Shown: positions 35,445 to 48,601, counted from the stretch's first letter. The stretch: 64,000 nt of DNA from Lepidonotus clava (GCA_936440205.1 OW387145.1:12151396-12215395); one strand, 5' to 3'. The notes: generated from the sequence alone by a model not told the origin. A program made the numbers and translations.

Positions 35445-38400
35445 GGGAACTCATTCAACCTCACACTCACAGGGACCCCATAGCGGCGTATACAGGAGAG
35501 ATGGTCCTATCTGGGGAGCCTTGATCCCCCGTGACCCCCGGATTACCGCCCGGATCAGGGATCAACCCAATCTGACCACCCCATCCGTACTACTACTCCA
35601 GGCCCCCCTCTCCTAATCCCCCTCGTCTAGGGAGGGGTGAGCAGGCCAGTGATTTAAACCTGGGGCCGACCGGTATGGGCGGACATAAACCAGCCCAGCC
35701 CCAGAATTAACCCGACCCCTGACCCGAGGCGAGCAGGGAGAGTTCCGGGCTGGTGTAGCCCACATACAGGGAGGACATTCGGAGTCAATTAGAAAAACTG
35801 TAATTTGTATGTATACAAAGAAAAAATATCTCAACAGCATTCGTTAACATTGGTTTTTCAGTTATTAATGGTGAGGTTCTATAAGAAATCTGAAATCAAG
35901 ACAACAATGAAAGAACTTATCCTTGCATGCATACAATCTTCATCAAGTTCATGTCTTTGGATGGTCAAGTTCTGTCGATGATGAGGGGGGAGAAGGGGGG
36001 TTTGTCTGTTGAAGAACCAAGGATGTGCTTTAGAAATGCAGGGGGTTCGGCGACGGCTTTGACAGATGGGTAATTACTAATGTATTAGCGTTCAGCTAAT
36101 TAAGCCTTAAAGGCCTCCTTGATATCATTGGCCTATATATATACTGTACCACACATATATTGACATGACATATAAGTCAAATCTGACTTCTCGACTGTCA
36201 ATAAAAGATCTACTACTACAATATTTTTGCGATCCTGCAAACTTTTTCACGCGTCACAAATTATCTTTCAGATAGGTTCGATGCCAATATCCATCAGCCG
36301 CAGTTAATAGAGCATATTATCCTTTAAACTTGACATACACGTAGATGCTAAAACGCAGGGTAGGTGAACCCAGAAGACGGCCCAACTCGATCCTGAGACG
36401 GTCCCTCTGCCTGCCGCATGTCACACAGGTTTACGCACTTCTACCGAACGTCCTTGACCCTGGGGCGGCCTTAGCTGGTAGCCGGTCGGTCGTTGGCCTG
36501 GTGGGCGCGGTCGACGTAGTGGGGAATAAGGGGGGTCGGGGGGGGGGAGTGGTTTCTTTTTCAGGCATTAATGAACATACTATTAGTATTCAGCCAATCA
36601 TGAGCAGGTTTGTATTCAGTGCACAAGATTCCCTTGGTCTTTGTTTGAACTTGAAAGTTTTCTAGTCCTTGTGGAATACTCATCCACTGCTATTGGAAGG
36701 TTCTTTTTACGACAAATCTAGCATATCATATGAGAAAAACCTTTAATCTTGATTTCGGTATCTGTATTTCTCATCAGACAAGCTGCAACAACAATATCTT
36801 TGGTTGAATATTTGGTTGACAAAATTGATAAATTATTGTAAGACAGAAAATATGAAACGTACATTAATATATCATTCAGTGTCACTTGCTATGGTATTAA
36901 TATGTCTTGCATATAATGAAGACTTATACTTCCTGAAGTGCCCTCACTTAGCCTGGCCCGTCTGTGGGCAGACAAAGCGGCGGCAGGCAGAGTGGGGCGG
37001 GATATAGGGCGGTCAGTGAGCAGGTCGTCCTCAGCCCTGAGCTGCTCGTTTGTATGCGGCCAGCCCGGCCGTCAGGGCCAACCAGCGGCTCCCAAGTCGT
37101 TAAGCCAACGGATCCAAACCTATTGCCTCCTCCACTCTCCATGCACACTGGTGGGTGCTTTGTGGGTTGACGGATTGACTGGGCCTGAATGCCTCGGATT
37201 GGAGAGTGAATAGGCTGGCTGGCTGACCATTCAGGCCTGGCGCTTCCTACATAAGCCTAAACCCTTCCCCACCCCCTCCCCGCCCCCCTCCCATATCCTC
37301 CATGGCTGTCGCCAATGTGTCTGACCTTTCGGCCATTGCCCGGTACCTCTGGGGTCGGAGGCCTTACCCTGGTCCTGGGGGTCATACTGCCAGGCTACAC
37401 ATTGCCCATCGAATACATAACATAGCTACCTCCAGTAATACAATTTGTAAAAGTTAAATATATGTAACTCTTAAATAGATTATCGGTCCTTCTTTTTTGT
37501 ATGTACCAAGTGAAAACTTAAAGATGTTTTTTTAATTTATCGAGTTTATCTTCGATACAGGTAAACTGTCAACTAGTATAGTACATGACTGTCCTCTGAC
37601 TGCATATCGTTTTCAAACCTACCTCTGGCTATATACATTATCCTCGATTCTTCTTAAATCACCTCGTACACTCGTTATCCCGGGACAAAATCCTTCACGG
37701 AAACCCTTAACGTCCCTCTCTGCTTACAGAACGGCCCCTTTATGGACCTTAATGGGGACGTTATTAGTCTTGGTGAGCCGGTGAATATCACTAATTCTAC
37801 CATCCCCCCTCACATCACGTTTTTATCATTGTCCCCTGAGGCTGTTATTGCGGCATACCACCAGCAGCTCCTAGTCATTTACCTGCTTTAACGACCCTCC
37901 ACGACTTATACTCCCCATGATTTAATGACACATGCTCTCACTCATACTTATTTCCTAGTGACTTAAGGGCATAATTCTATATGTAAAGTATCATGGAAAC
38001 TTTAGATACTTCAGTTCTATTTTAAAAACTCCGTATATTGATTTTTATATGGCAACACAAAATGGAAAAATGTTGACAGCAATTATTACAGCATTGAGCA
38101 GTGAGTTAGTTTACTGGCATTGACTTTTTGGCAGCTGCGACACATGTCACAAGTTAGATCTCAGATTGTAGGCAGGCCTAGACATTTTAAGTATTATTTG
38201 ACGCTGGGAGTGGGAATTTCGACATTCTCTGAGGTATCCAGTAACATAATTATGCGTCTATTCCGAATTTAGCAGGATATTTCTGTCCCCCCTGCCAGCT
38301 GTCTCATTCTTTAGCAGCTTTCTTTAAGATAGCCCAACAGCCATATTCTCTCAAGAATACCAGCCTACATGGTTATAACTGTTCTAAATGCTTTTGATTA

Positions 38401-38540
38401 ATCTCAATCAAGGGCCTTAACTGGGATGACAAAAAGCCCCCATACATTCACACCTACCTCAGCGTTTCATCTATACAGAGATAGTACTGCCCGCCTACAC
38501 AGGGATAGCCCAGACCGTACATTATCGCCCCATTCCACTC
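35445..38540. other. No gene seen; poly-G run
   Basis: GC-rich blocks (35445-35780, 36360-36560, 36940-37400) alternate with AT-rich DNA. Overlapping frames in several phases (67-106 codons) show no domain. A G-rich run with potential quadruplex character lies at about 36530-36548. Confidence 0.45.
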
Positions 38541-38654
38541 CATCAGTGGAAGCCACATGCCCCTTTGAAAGGGCCCGGCGACACAGGGAGGGGCGCATCC
38601 CCCGCCCTCCACCCTCCAATACTAAGCCCTGTCATCCCACATTCAGGGCCAGCC

Positions 38655-38697
38655 CGGCCGGGGATATATAAGCCAAGAGGCCGGCCCTCTCCCTCAA
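38655..38697 (+). promoter_or_regulatory. Strong TATA-box core-promoter candidate
   Basis: TATATAAG (38665-38672) stands in GCCCGGCCGGGGA / AGCCAAGAGGCCGGCC context, the clearest TATA layout in the window. The inverted pair GGCCGG around it may form a stem. An ATG 26 bp downstream (38698) opens a frame of only 27 codons, so any transcript would probably be non-coding or spliced. Confidence 0.4.
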
Positions 38698-38829
38698 TGA
38701 ACGCCCCAGCTGGGCTGCGGACCTTTTCATTCTGGCTTCGCCGGGGAAGCCACTCTGGTATAGGCTGTGGGGATTTATAGCCGAGTGCCAGGTTTTAGGG
38801 TGTGTCGTGCTGGCGTAATGGTCCGACTG

Positions 38830-38893
38830 GGAGTAGGGGGAGGGGGAGGGGCGTGTAGGGGGAGGGAGGAGAGTAGGGGACTGGGGAGGGTGT
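38830..38893 (+). other. G-quadruplex-prone G-run tract
   Basis: At least six runs of three or more Gs, spaced by one to seven bases, begin GTAGGGGGAGGGGGAGGGGC. This meets the usual pattern for intramolecular quadruplex formation on the plus strand. Confidence 0.7.
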
Positions 38894-38972
38894 GTTCAGA
38901 GGTGGGACAATGCCTTTGTAGCATGTCTCGCCTTGAAGAGCCATTACGCGAAGCCATTACGAGAAGCCAGGA

Positions 38973-40873
38973 TGCCTGCCCGGCTCAGGGGGAGGGTAAG
39001 AGGGAAGTGGGTGGAATCATGGCGGCCTATGAGAGCGGCCTGGCACACATAAGGACATGTGCACCTGACATGCACAAGCCCTTCATAGCTCAAAGTGACA
39101 CTGTGCTGTGAGCAGGTATTTGTTGTGACACACAGCTTGACAACTTGTGTGAAAGCATTCTGCAACACTCGTACCCCCGCGCTGGGGAAATAGTCCGTGA
39201 GAGTACTCTCTGGTATGTAGGTCCTATACTATATACACTGGCTTTATGAGATTACTACACCCTTCAGGCTAAAAATAGTCCCATGGTCTACGCTGGTGGG
39301 TGCGACTGCTCAGAGCCAGACCCAGTAGCAGCTACAGCGCAGAGATCACTCTCGTACCGCAGTGTCAATGCGGCAGAGTGGTGTGAAAGTCAAATTTTTT
39401 CAAAAATGCAGAAAACCAAACATTCCTGTCTAGTGTTATATGTCGGGGAGATTAGATGGGGTCAGTAATCCGAACGGTATAGATTTCCCGAAACCTTTTA
39501 GACTTTTTGAAAAATATGAAGTTCTTCAGCAAAAGATCTGATTCATCTTTCACAAGCATTCCAATGTTTAGTGGTATTTATTTAAGCACACATAACCTGT
39601 CGTTTAGCCATCAATATAATATAGTTTCCAACCATTTGTTTCTCTAGGCCACTGTTTGTTCAGTTATGGAGCTATTTGTCCGTTCACGATGCAACTCTCC
39701 CTAAATCAGATTTCTAACAAAAACCTGGAACTTCAATTGAATCTATAAAAAGGTGTATGTAAATCAAAACCATCTTGCTCCAGCCAAGTGTCTATTCAAG
39801 TCTATTCTATACAAGACTTGCCAATGGTAAAGACCTACTCACAAGGAAATGATGGCTCATTTAGGCATAAACTATATTTGAAATAGAAGCCAGCCAAAGG
39901 GTTGGTAAGGAGAGGGAGAGTGGTAAAGCCAAATATAAGCGGGGTCCCGAGCAGGGGGGTCATGTTAGGACATTCAGCGGGCATTATTGATCATTTGGAA
40001 ACATGCAATAGCTGAACCCTGTGCACACACCAACCCATCTCTGTTCTACAACTCTGGACTAGGTTTAGGGTTCCTGGCATGGCAACCACAGCAGCAGCAC
40101 CCAAAGTTGATTGATGGCGCTCATGCCACAGAGACCCCATCTGTCAAGTTCCCCACGACACCCAGGTTCAGGCAAAAAGGCCTCTGAATTTTTATCGAAT
40201 GAATATCCATAAATTTTTGTAAACCTTCAAGACACTGCCTTTCCATATGGCTGCACTGGTCTGCTGTCGGCCTTAACGCTGTGGGCATAAGGAGAGCTTG
40301 GAGGCAAGAGTGAAATGGGGGATTAATATGAAACTGGGCAGAACCCGAATCTGCCACAGAGCCAGCTTTTTAGTAATGTAATAAAACGGAGGCGTGTGGA
40401 AATGACGCCAACAACCATGCCTAATCGGAATGCCTGCTTCCAGATTCCGGGTATGGGTTTGGAGCCAGTGGGGACAAAACCCTTGCCGTTACCATGGCAG
40501 CAGGGTGGACGTGCATTGCCCTGCTTTTAGGGTCTGCTGGGATTCACTGAGCAGAGGCCGGGGCTCAGCCGGCCATTGCGGGCAGGCAGGGTCTCCCATT
40601 TGTCAGACCAAGGCGCCGCCCCAACCAATCTAACTCGCCAATCTCCCTCTGAGATGAATGTCGCTTGATGGCCTTTATTGCCATGGCAACCAATCGGGAC
40701 ATTGCAGAAGCGGAGGCGGTGGTGGCAGAAGTGGGACACTGTGGCCTTGGTTTGGGCAAGGAGAAAGAGATGGCGGGGGTTAGGAGGGCGGCAGGTTGTA
40801 TGGTTGAGCCCGAGCAGAAGGCGTAAGCACGGGTAGACCAAGGTCCCTGGTCGCAAAACTGGCCTTCTTTTCA
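38973..40873. other. No gene seen
   Basis: Mixed composition. Frames of 60-115 codons overlap on both strands with no recognisable domain. No repeat recognised. Confidence 0.4.
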
Positions 40874-40920
40874 AGTGGCTTCCGGCATGGCTTCTGACAT
40901 GGCTTCCGACATGGCTTCAG
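40874..40920. repeat. Short tandem repeat built on the GGCTTC word
   Basis: GTGGCTTCCGG is followed by three copies of a 12-bp unit CATGGCTTCYGA (the last ends CAG). This is the only place where the window-wide GTGGCTTC/ATGGCTTC word is truly tandem. Confidence 0.75.
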
Positions 40921-43420
40921 TCCAGCCTACACATGGCCTCCCCCGAGTGACCATTGGCCATGGTATGGCGCTATGTGAAAGCCTCTGGTGACCTCAAGGT
41001 CATGGTTCTTTATGGTCTTTGTAGGATTATTCCCAGAGGAAGCAGGGGTTATAGCAGTTTAACCACTGAAGAATGGATTCTCTGCTTATAATAAAAGGGT
41101 ATTCATCGTGAAACATTCAGTGTCATTTCTACATTATGTAAAAAGTACTGAATGGCACGAAACTCTATTTTATTATACAGTTTTCATAACTATTTGAATT
41201 AATTTAGCAATGATTATACACAGTGACTATTTGCAACATCTTTGTAAATATGATTGCCTGATGTCTTAACTTTCCTTTAGATCTACAATTTCCTTCAAAG
41301 GTATTTTACAACAATCAACAATATTTGTGACATAAATACTCTATCACAACTATCATTATCAAATCCCTAGGCTTCACATATACTATGTATTTCTGCAAGA
41401 TCACTTCATAGTGGTTTCCATATGCGTGGAGCTTCCACTAACCACTGAATTCAAGGTCTACCTAATCTGGTTAGCCAGAAACTGATCCCTATTTGGTTCG
41501 GGATCCTGCTATTATAAAAAGAAAAGAACAGCGCTATCAGATGTTGTTTGGCTGATTGAACCACCGCATGCCGCGGCCTGCTTCCTTTAGTCGCCAACAC
41601 AAAAAAGTAATTAGGTTAATGATAAGTGACACGTGATACAGCCTGGGTTATGTGACTCCTGGTGTGTGGTGGGAGGTGTGATTTGGGCATCTGGGGAAGG
41701 GGCAGGCGTGTGGGAAATTATGTCAGCCTGAATGACAATTGCCCAGCCCACTAAGCTTTGTTAAAAGCAGTGTAAGCTGAATCATTTTCCCACATTTGAT
41801 ATGTGTCCACATCGAGTGCTTTGCTATAAAACTCTGAAGATATCACGTAAGACATACATCGAGACTGTATGGATGTCTTTAGTATTTGGGAGAAATTAAA
41901 CAAGAAAAATAAAGAAAGCCATAGAGAACAAATGATCCTGGATAGCTTGCTAGTAGCCTCATAAAGATTATGCTTGCTCTTAGTTGTTTTGGTTCATCAG
42001 GCGTGTGAGACGTACAATAGACATTCATGATTTAGTTCAAAGTGAATACGGTAAAATCAAACTTGGAGGGCAAATTTGTAATGGTTATTCAGGTACTTCC
42101 TATAGGGGAAAGCTCATTGATATTCCTTATTCGATTCAATTAAGGCGTAGCAATTAAAGTCAGAAATTGTGACAATGATTGAAACTGGGGACATGCATGT
42201 AGCTTGGGAAAACTGTTTCATTTAGGTTGGAATTTTAATAGTTCCCTTTTGCCATACTCAAGGAACTGTGAAAACGCTGATCTTATCTGACGCACATGTT
42301 AGAATAGGGCAATTACAGAGATAGGCTGTAGTGAGGCCATGCCTGTTTGAACCTTAGATGTTCTGCCCTGATAGCTGTGTCTTGCATTTCATGTGACAAT
42401 CTACGTCAGAAATGATTTATCGCTATACATTGCTAAACGTTGTTTAGCCCTATTCTGTATCATCTAATTCTGTGGCTTAAACTGTACCAGATCTGTTTCA
42501 CCCAAACTGTCACTTGAGCATACCCTACAAAGATAATGCTAATATTAGTAATAATAGAATACTTGTAAAGCATATTTTGTTTTGGTATCACAGGAGTGAG
42601 GAGAACTGCCGGAGCCACTGTATCGAAGAGAACCAACAGAAAACCATTCATCTGTAAAGTCATGTAAAATTACAAAAAAAAGGAAACTCATGAATAGTTT
42701 ATTCAATCTGCAATAACCTCAAAGCAGTTCACATGAATGGTCATTGGCAGCCTATCTCGTCTAGAATTAAAGCTATTCGACTTATTTAATAGGTTTTGTG
42801 ACACAGTAAATCACATTCTAAGGAATTTGATAACTATTGGCCTTTATTCTTTTGAATATCATCAATATTACAAGAATACTATCGTCAAAGTAAATAGAAT
42901 ATAGAATCCGTATAGAATGTATAACTTACAAACCTATATACCTATGGATTTTGACAGCATGTGATTTTGCCACAGTACATTAGGAAGTCCCACGGCTCAT
43001 TTAAACAGATGATTTACCTGCAGGATCCGCATGGCTAACGCGTGCATGTCAGGTCACACACTAGGCGGTTTCCCAGGTCGGATATGCTAAAACTAGCCTG
43101 GCTTCACAGTGAAACAGGTCAACTGTCAGAAGCAGCAAAGTAAAATAGCAATAATCTGCCAATCCTGGCTCACATTATTCACAAACCTGTATATCAAGAC
43201 CCAGCGCATGTCACTCTATTGACAGTTTACTGAAATGATAACAGTGCTGTTGACAATGGCTTATGTGCATGATGCCCCCATTCTGTAATCTTTTTGAAAT
43301 TGTTCAATCATTTGCAGTTTTGCTGGGCAAAGTATTCATGTAGTGATTTTGGTTTCTCACTAATATGTTTTATGTATAGCACGATACACAGCTCTGGAAA
43401 ATGATGTGTGTGCATGCACA
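40921..43420. other. No gene seen
   Basis: Largely AT-rich unique sequence. CACGTG is at 41630. Only short frames without domains. Confidence 0.45.
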
Positions 43421-43512
43421 ACTATGTTCGAAATGTAGGCTGCACCCAGAGCCTGGCGCACACAATACAGCTGATGGGCACACAATATTTGGCATTGTGT
43501 GCCCTAAAGGTT
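43421..43512. repeat. Partial CAGTGTTCGAAAT-family relic
   Basis: TATGTTCGAAATGTAGGCTGC and the GCACAC-rich body CACACAATACAGC ... ATTGTGTGCCCT resemble the CAGTGTTCGAAATTAAGG element but the second terminus is missing. A further scrap, ATTGTGCACCCGGCACACAA, is at about 44435. Confidence 0.4.
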
Positions 43513-43537
43513 TTTTTCCAGCGGTATCTATAGATGT

Positions 43538-43559
43538 GTGTTTGTTTGTTTGTTTGTTG
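43538..43559. repeat. GTTT tetranucleotide microsatellite
   Basis: Five tandem GTTT/TTTG units directly upstream of GTTGCGG. Confidence 0.85.
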
Positions 43560-43590
43560 CGGTAGTTTAATGTCTGGCTAACCACACAGG

Positions 43591-43745
43591 GTTCTTTCCA
43601 GACTGCACAAGGTAATGCTTTTCAGCTTTGGGTGATCTATCTATGATATGATTTAGAAGAAACTCCCCACCGGATTCGATACCCTTCTCTTTTTGAAGAT
43701 TGGCAAGGGGTCTTGTATATGCAGTACGTGTCTCATAGAAAGTGC
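43591..43745. repeat. Dispersed repeat, copy B (pair with 34051-34210)
   Basis: Colinear with copy A through TCCAGACTGCAC, AAGGTAATGCTTTTCAGC, TTTGGGTGATC, ATGATTTAGAAGAAACTCC, CTTTTTGAAGATTGGCAAGG and GTCTCATAGA. On the minus strand the residues IIDRSPKAEKHYLVQSGK are readable, again suggesting a decayed once-coding repeat. Confidence 0.6.
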
Positions 43746-45350
43746 AACACACAACCTGCCTTTGATGACCCTGTTGGAGGCACATGGTGGCCCATGGACC
43801 CAAGAATGTTGGATCCTTTCTTATATCTTATCTATGTGTGTGTTGGTGAACACATATCTAAATCCCCGGATGTACAGTATGAAGATGTATGCAGCCAGCA
43901 AACATTGGTTATCTATGCCTCTGACAGAGCGGATAGCCTGCAGTGCCCTATCAGTGTGACCACTGACTGAGGCTGACCCCACCTGACCCAAGCCACAGGT
44001 GTGCCCCAGTGACCATGGCAACCAGGTGAGGGGCCACCACGAGGGGGTCACATGGTTGAAACTCTCCACCCAGGAGTCAGAAAGTGGCCAGATAGACCGA
44101 CCAGCCCTCAGGTAGATGAATGGCCGCTTCGCATACCCTGAAGGCAACATAACCTACAAAGGCTTCCTTTGATACACAAGTCGTGAAGGTGAAGCTGTAC
44201 ACGGTAGTTTGGTTGTTTCTGCTATACAGTCACAATAAGTGCACAAACCATCAATCAAGTCTGAACTTTAAAACAGAACTTGTGTATGTTTATTGTTAAG
44301 TCCTCAGACTAAACTTAAAATTGGTAAAGGGTGATGCTGTACACTTCTCCAAGTCCACTTCACCCACAACTCGCATACTCTTTTACTTTAACCAACTTTA
44401 TAGTGGACTGAAAATATGTGCTCACACGTCCAAAAATTGTGCACCCGGCACACAATTAAATGGCACACACTGATGGTGATTCCTACGCCTCAGGTGTATG
44501 TTTTTTCCTGGCAGTTGCATGTATTTTGGAGAGCACCAAGATATGCCACTTCCAGCTTGGAATGCTCAATACACGACTTCCGTCTATCATAGAGAAGAAA
44601 CTTAGGACAGGGCATTTACAGTCTGGTGAACAACACTCTATGTAGTTAGTGCCATCAACGTGTGGAGTAGAAAGTTTGCAATAAAGTTGCCACTAGCCAA
44701 CAAGGTACACACGGTAAATATTTCTGGGTTAAAAGATAAGTCCTTTTCACATATTCAATAGTTTGCAGTTGTATTTCTTCATATTGATATTCAGATTGAT
44801 CATGCAACAGTTACCGAATTCTCACACTGTGTCAGTGATTAGCCTGTCAGCCTCTTTTCACTACTATAGTTTCTTCATGTAAAAGTTCTGCGACGGAAAT
44901 GAAAATTTTGGCAGGACGCCTACATTTCAATATTTAATGTGCACTCGATCGAGTACAAGTAACCACTAACAGCAGCATGCAAAATTAATCAAATTCCGCA
45001 TCTAATATCTGATCGCATGATCCTCGAGTCGCAGCATTTCGACCGGTGAAGATCTTATCAACAGAATGCATTTAAAGCGCCTGGCATGTTTCCAAGTGCG
45101 GGCACCTTTGGGGAAAGTACTTTATTTGGCTCGATAATAACTCGGTCATGCTAAGAGATATTCACCTCTTTTTTTTAGTCGGTGAAAATCTATACATCCA
45201 TCCATACAACTAGTTTTTAAAATCCGAGGGCAAACATCCATAAATAAAATGCTGCTGGGGTCGGATGAGATTGTGCTAATATGAGAATTTTTCGCCAAGG
45301 CCAAATATTAAGCCTGGTTTGAGCAACCTGAATATCAAGGAACATTCACG
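43746..45350. other. No gene seen
   Basis: Frames at 43693-44150 overlap in three phases on both strands and have no domain. AT-rich unique sequence to the right. Confidence 0.45.
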
Positions 45351-45400
45351 TAGAACCAACGAGAGTAGAAGGGACCTTCTACTCTCGTTGGTAGAACCAA
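45351..45400. repeat. 18-bp perfect palindrome with 2-nt centre
   Basis: Arms ACCAACGAGAGTAGAAGG (45355-45372) and CCTTCTACTCTCGTTGGT (45375-45392) are separated only by GA. TAGAACCAA occurs at the left edge (45351-45359) and again immediately to the right (45392-45400). Near-zero loop and a flanking direct repeat point to template switching; the perfect arms suggest a recent event. Confidence 0.9.
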
Positions 45401-46979
45401 AGGGGCTACTAAGTTTCGTCAAATGCTACTTGGGTTTAGGAAAGAAGAACTCTCTGGTTACATTGTGTTAAGAAGCCTCAAGGATTGGCGAGAGTTTAAG
45501 CCAGCTCAATGGTTCTTCCGTCGACTAATTTGCTTAGGTCCACTACGTAACTAAAGCACACGGTTCAAACATCAATAGGGGGCTATTCTCGGCCCCCTCG
45601 TCAGGGTTACATAAGGGGATTGGACCATGCTTAGCATGCAAGAGGCACTCACAATACAAACAAAACATGAGGCCAAGGGGAGGGCTTTGCCCACACTGCT
45701 TACTGCCTGGCCTATGGGTTTGGTGATCTTGAATTCTCAATGCATTTGATTACTTATTCCAGAGTATCACATAATTGCGCAGAAGTCTGCAGTGCTATTG
45801 TAGCACTAGTTATAGAGATCAAGGTGGATTTACAATTTTATTATGTAATATGTTCATTTCTCTTTCCTCATTTAGATAAGTTGAAAGTGTCTCAGGATTT
45901 TGTTTCTTATGATATCTGAACTGGTATATCATACAATTTTATCGTATATGTATGGTAAAGAGACGGTCAAAATGTCCGTTGATAGAGGTTTAAAAGTAAG
46001 TGAAGTTTGAGATTAATTCCTATTTTTTGAGAATTACATACAAATGCAAGTTTTCTCTTTTCTTATAAGCCTTTTTTTCTTTTATTGTATTGACTGTATT
46101 CTCATCTCTTTTGGACGGAAAAAGCTAATATCAATAGGCAAGTAGCTCACACTGAGCCATACCATTCGGCTCGGGTGGGTTGCAATACATGAACTCAAGC
46201 TGCGAGATCTGCAAGGACCCAGAATGAAACTTTAAATAGGGCAAAACCAGCTTAAAACACAATTCCCATGTCAAACGGAGAGTGCAGGCCGAGTAAGTGT
46301 TATGTTCTATTACTCATATGAAGGGACAGTACATGCTACTTGGAGAGTGTAGTAAGACACTGATGCAAGAAGACATGCACATTATTTCACTTTTACAAGT
46401 CCGGTTTTTGGCAACACACCGGGAGCTGATGCAACAGCATACTTTCTCTCTCTTTTTTTTCTACTTTTAATGCCACATTGCAAGCAACTCTCCATCGCTG
46501 TGCAAAGAAGAAATTCAGAAAGAAACATTTCTTTATTTTCGAGAAAAAGTTCTATTACCATTATTTATGACCAGCTTGTCTTTTTTCCCCAGTCTTTTTT
46601 TCTTTAAAGAAAATGTCTGCGTACCTCAGAGAGGTGGAACAAGTGTCCCTTTGTACCACCCCAATGCTTTTCAAAAGGCTCTCTGTTTAAAAGAATGAAA
46701 TTATTTTTACAGCATGCCCAACTTTTTGTCATTTCTTTGGTTTTGTGTTATTCCTGTTCCTGTTTCTTACCTCCCACTTCTTTTCTTCCAATTCCATTCC
46801 TTCAGAAAATTACTTTGACCAGTAAAAAAAAACCGAACTAAACAGGCCCAAAACCCTTGGTCATTCACTTTGTGCACTATAAAATATGGCACAAGTTACA
46901 CCAAGGATCTTCACTTCATAACTCGCAGAACGAAAGGAAATTTGGTTCTGAAACTGCCTGTAAACTGCCTGTAGCTTAG
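45401..46979. other. No gene seen
   Basis: AT-rich with many T-runs (46020-46600). No supported gene or repeat. Confidence 0.5.
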
Positions 46980-47063
46980 TCGTTAATTATACAGATTGCA
47001 TATACAATAATGCAATGTAGTTTAATGGTCGTTATTTATGCAGATTGCATATACAATAATGCA
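46980..47063. repeat. Two-copy tandem duplication, 49-bp period
   Basis: TCGTTAATTATACAGATTGC and its partner TCGTTATTTATGCAGATTGC are each followed by ATATACAATAATGCA. The doubled ATTGCATATACAATAATGCA carries octamer-like ATGCA and SOX-like ACAAT words side by side, but duplication alone explains the pattern. Confidence 0.8.
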
Positions 47064-47934
47064 CGTTTTGATTTACCCTGACAAATTCCTTTGAAAGATT
47101 CTGTCTCTTAAAATTCTTACTGCCTTAAAGGAGATTAGGTTTGAAAATACATCAACTATTTATGACTATTCAATGAATATGTGCAACGCCCGACGACCAG
47201 TAGGCAGTTAGTTCTTGGCATGCACCCCTATTTTGTAAACTTGTCCATCAATACAGTATTTGAAAAAGATTGGCGTGCATTGCAACCAGTATAGCAGTCG
47301 AAAACTGCCTTTCTCCTGCGGGTGACCTGGTTCTGTAGACGTTTCAACACATCAGAAGGTTTGTGTGTCTGTGTTGTTAGTGCTGGGTGAAAGAGGGAGG
47401 ATCTGAGGGCTGAGTACTGAAGTAGGGAGGGGAGAGGGCGGGGTACCTTTGATGCTGTGGTTGTACACCTGAGGTTGAGTGTATACCTGGGGGTGGGTTG
47501 ACAGGTGAATAACCCCCACCCCTCACGTTCACTAAGGCATACGTAGCAAACAGCCATGATCCTGGTGACAAGGGTGCTGTGCAGGGCATGGCAGGGGTGT
47601 CTCTGTTCGGAAAAGTAGGGATTGACACACTTACTGCCTGGTTGGATATCCGCTTAGGTACTGAAGCATTTTATGAATTGAAAATGAAATGCTTCTAAGA
47701 CGAATTGACTGTCCAAAAACAAATTAATTCTTCTGTATCATTGATTCAAGCAGAAACGGATCCCCGCGAATACCAGCTGCCTTTGTCCAATAGGGAGACT
47801 CATTCCTGCCAAGAGGGACTCCCACTGGGTATAGGGAAGGGTTGGGGAGTATTAGGTGCACTGTGTAGTGCAGCTTTCTGAGTGTCCTCACTAGGTCATG
47901 GTGGCCTCGACTTGCACAGCTCATGCACTAAAAT
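47064..47934. other. No gene seen
   Basis: Minus frames of 109 and 83 codons at 47228-47628 overlap in different phases over a GC-rich patch and show no domain. Confidence 0.4.
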
Positions 47935-48250
47935 CAATAGCATACGTTCAGCCTGTACTGCTCCAGCAGTAAAGACAATGGCATATATATTCAACTTGTA
48001 CTGCTCAGTCAGATATAACCACGGTGTATGTTCAACTTGTGCTTCTCCAGGAGTAACGTACATCAAGGGTGTATGTTCATTTTGCACCTCTCGAGCAGTT
48101 ACAACAATTGCATACATTCAACTTGTATTGCTTGGTCAGTAACAACAATGGCATACGTTCAACCTGCACTGCTGAGTAAGTTATTACAGTCACAGATAGT
48201 ATAAAGTCTCTGGTTATGACAGCACACATTCAACTTGAGTGCTCGAGCCT
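47935..48250. repeat. Minisatellite, about 41-45 bp unit, six to seven copies
   Basis: The unit contains GCATACGTTCAACTTGTACT, GCTCCAGCAGTAA and CAATG. The TTCAAC landmark recurs at 47947, 47990, 48031, 48076, 48117, 48158 and 48229. Copies are diverged from one another. Confidence 0.85.
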
Positions 48251-48601
48251 CTGCCTTAGACAAAAGGTATGCCTCCAATGCTTTATTCAATTTCTGACAG
48301 AAAAACTCTGAAAGTGAAACAGAGCATTTCAGAGGTGCACAGAAGCCCGAACATTGTGTCTGCTAGCTGCAAGTGGGTCCAATTATTTCATATTGCTACT
48401 TCATATGGACTATAGGAAGTTGATAACTATCAGAATAGGTTTGTACAGGAAATGTAGTTGTGGCGCGGGGTAACCTTGTTACTGAGAACGTGCCATTGTC
48501 AGAGACAAGAGAGGAGGGAAGCAGAGTACACATGCACTCCACACGTTTTTGTGGCAGTGCTTAGTATATGGATAAATAAGGCAAGGTGACTCAGCAAGCA
48601 A

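Larger units (their letters stand above)
38549..38972. promoter_or_regulatory. GAAGCCAC-word cluster flanking a TATA box
   Basis: GAAGCCAC at 38549 and 38746, with TGGCTTCG at 38733 and further GAAGCCA words at 38951 and 38963. The cluster brackets the TATA word at 38665. As with the 6.9 kb cluster, the DNA is GC-rich and has no assignable gene. Confidence 0.4.

Noticed and set aside
46980-47063. Octamer-SOX composite element
   Set aside because: The side-by-side ATGCA and ACAAT words are explained by a 49-bp duplication and do not match the usual composite spacing.
47935-48250. Regularly spaced repeats considered as a CRISPR-like array
   Set aside because: Units are contiguous and diverged with no unique spacers; an ordinary minisatellite in a eukaryotic setting.
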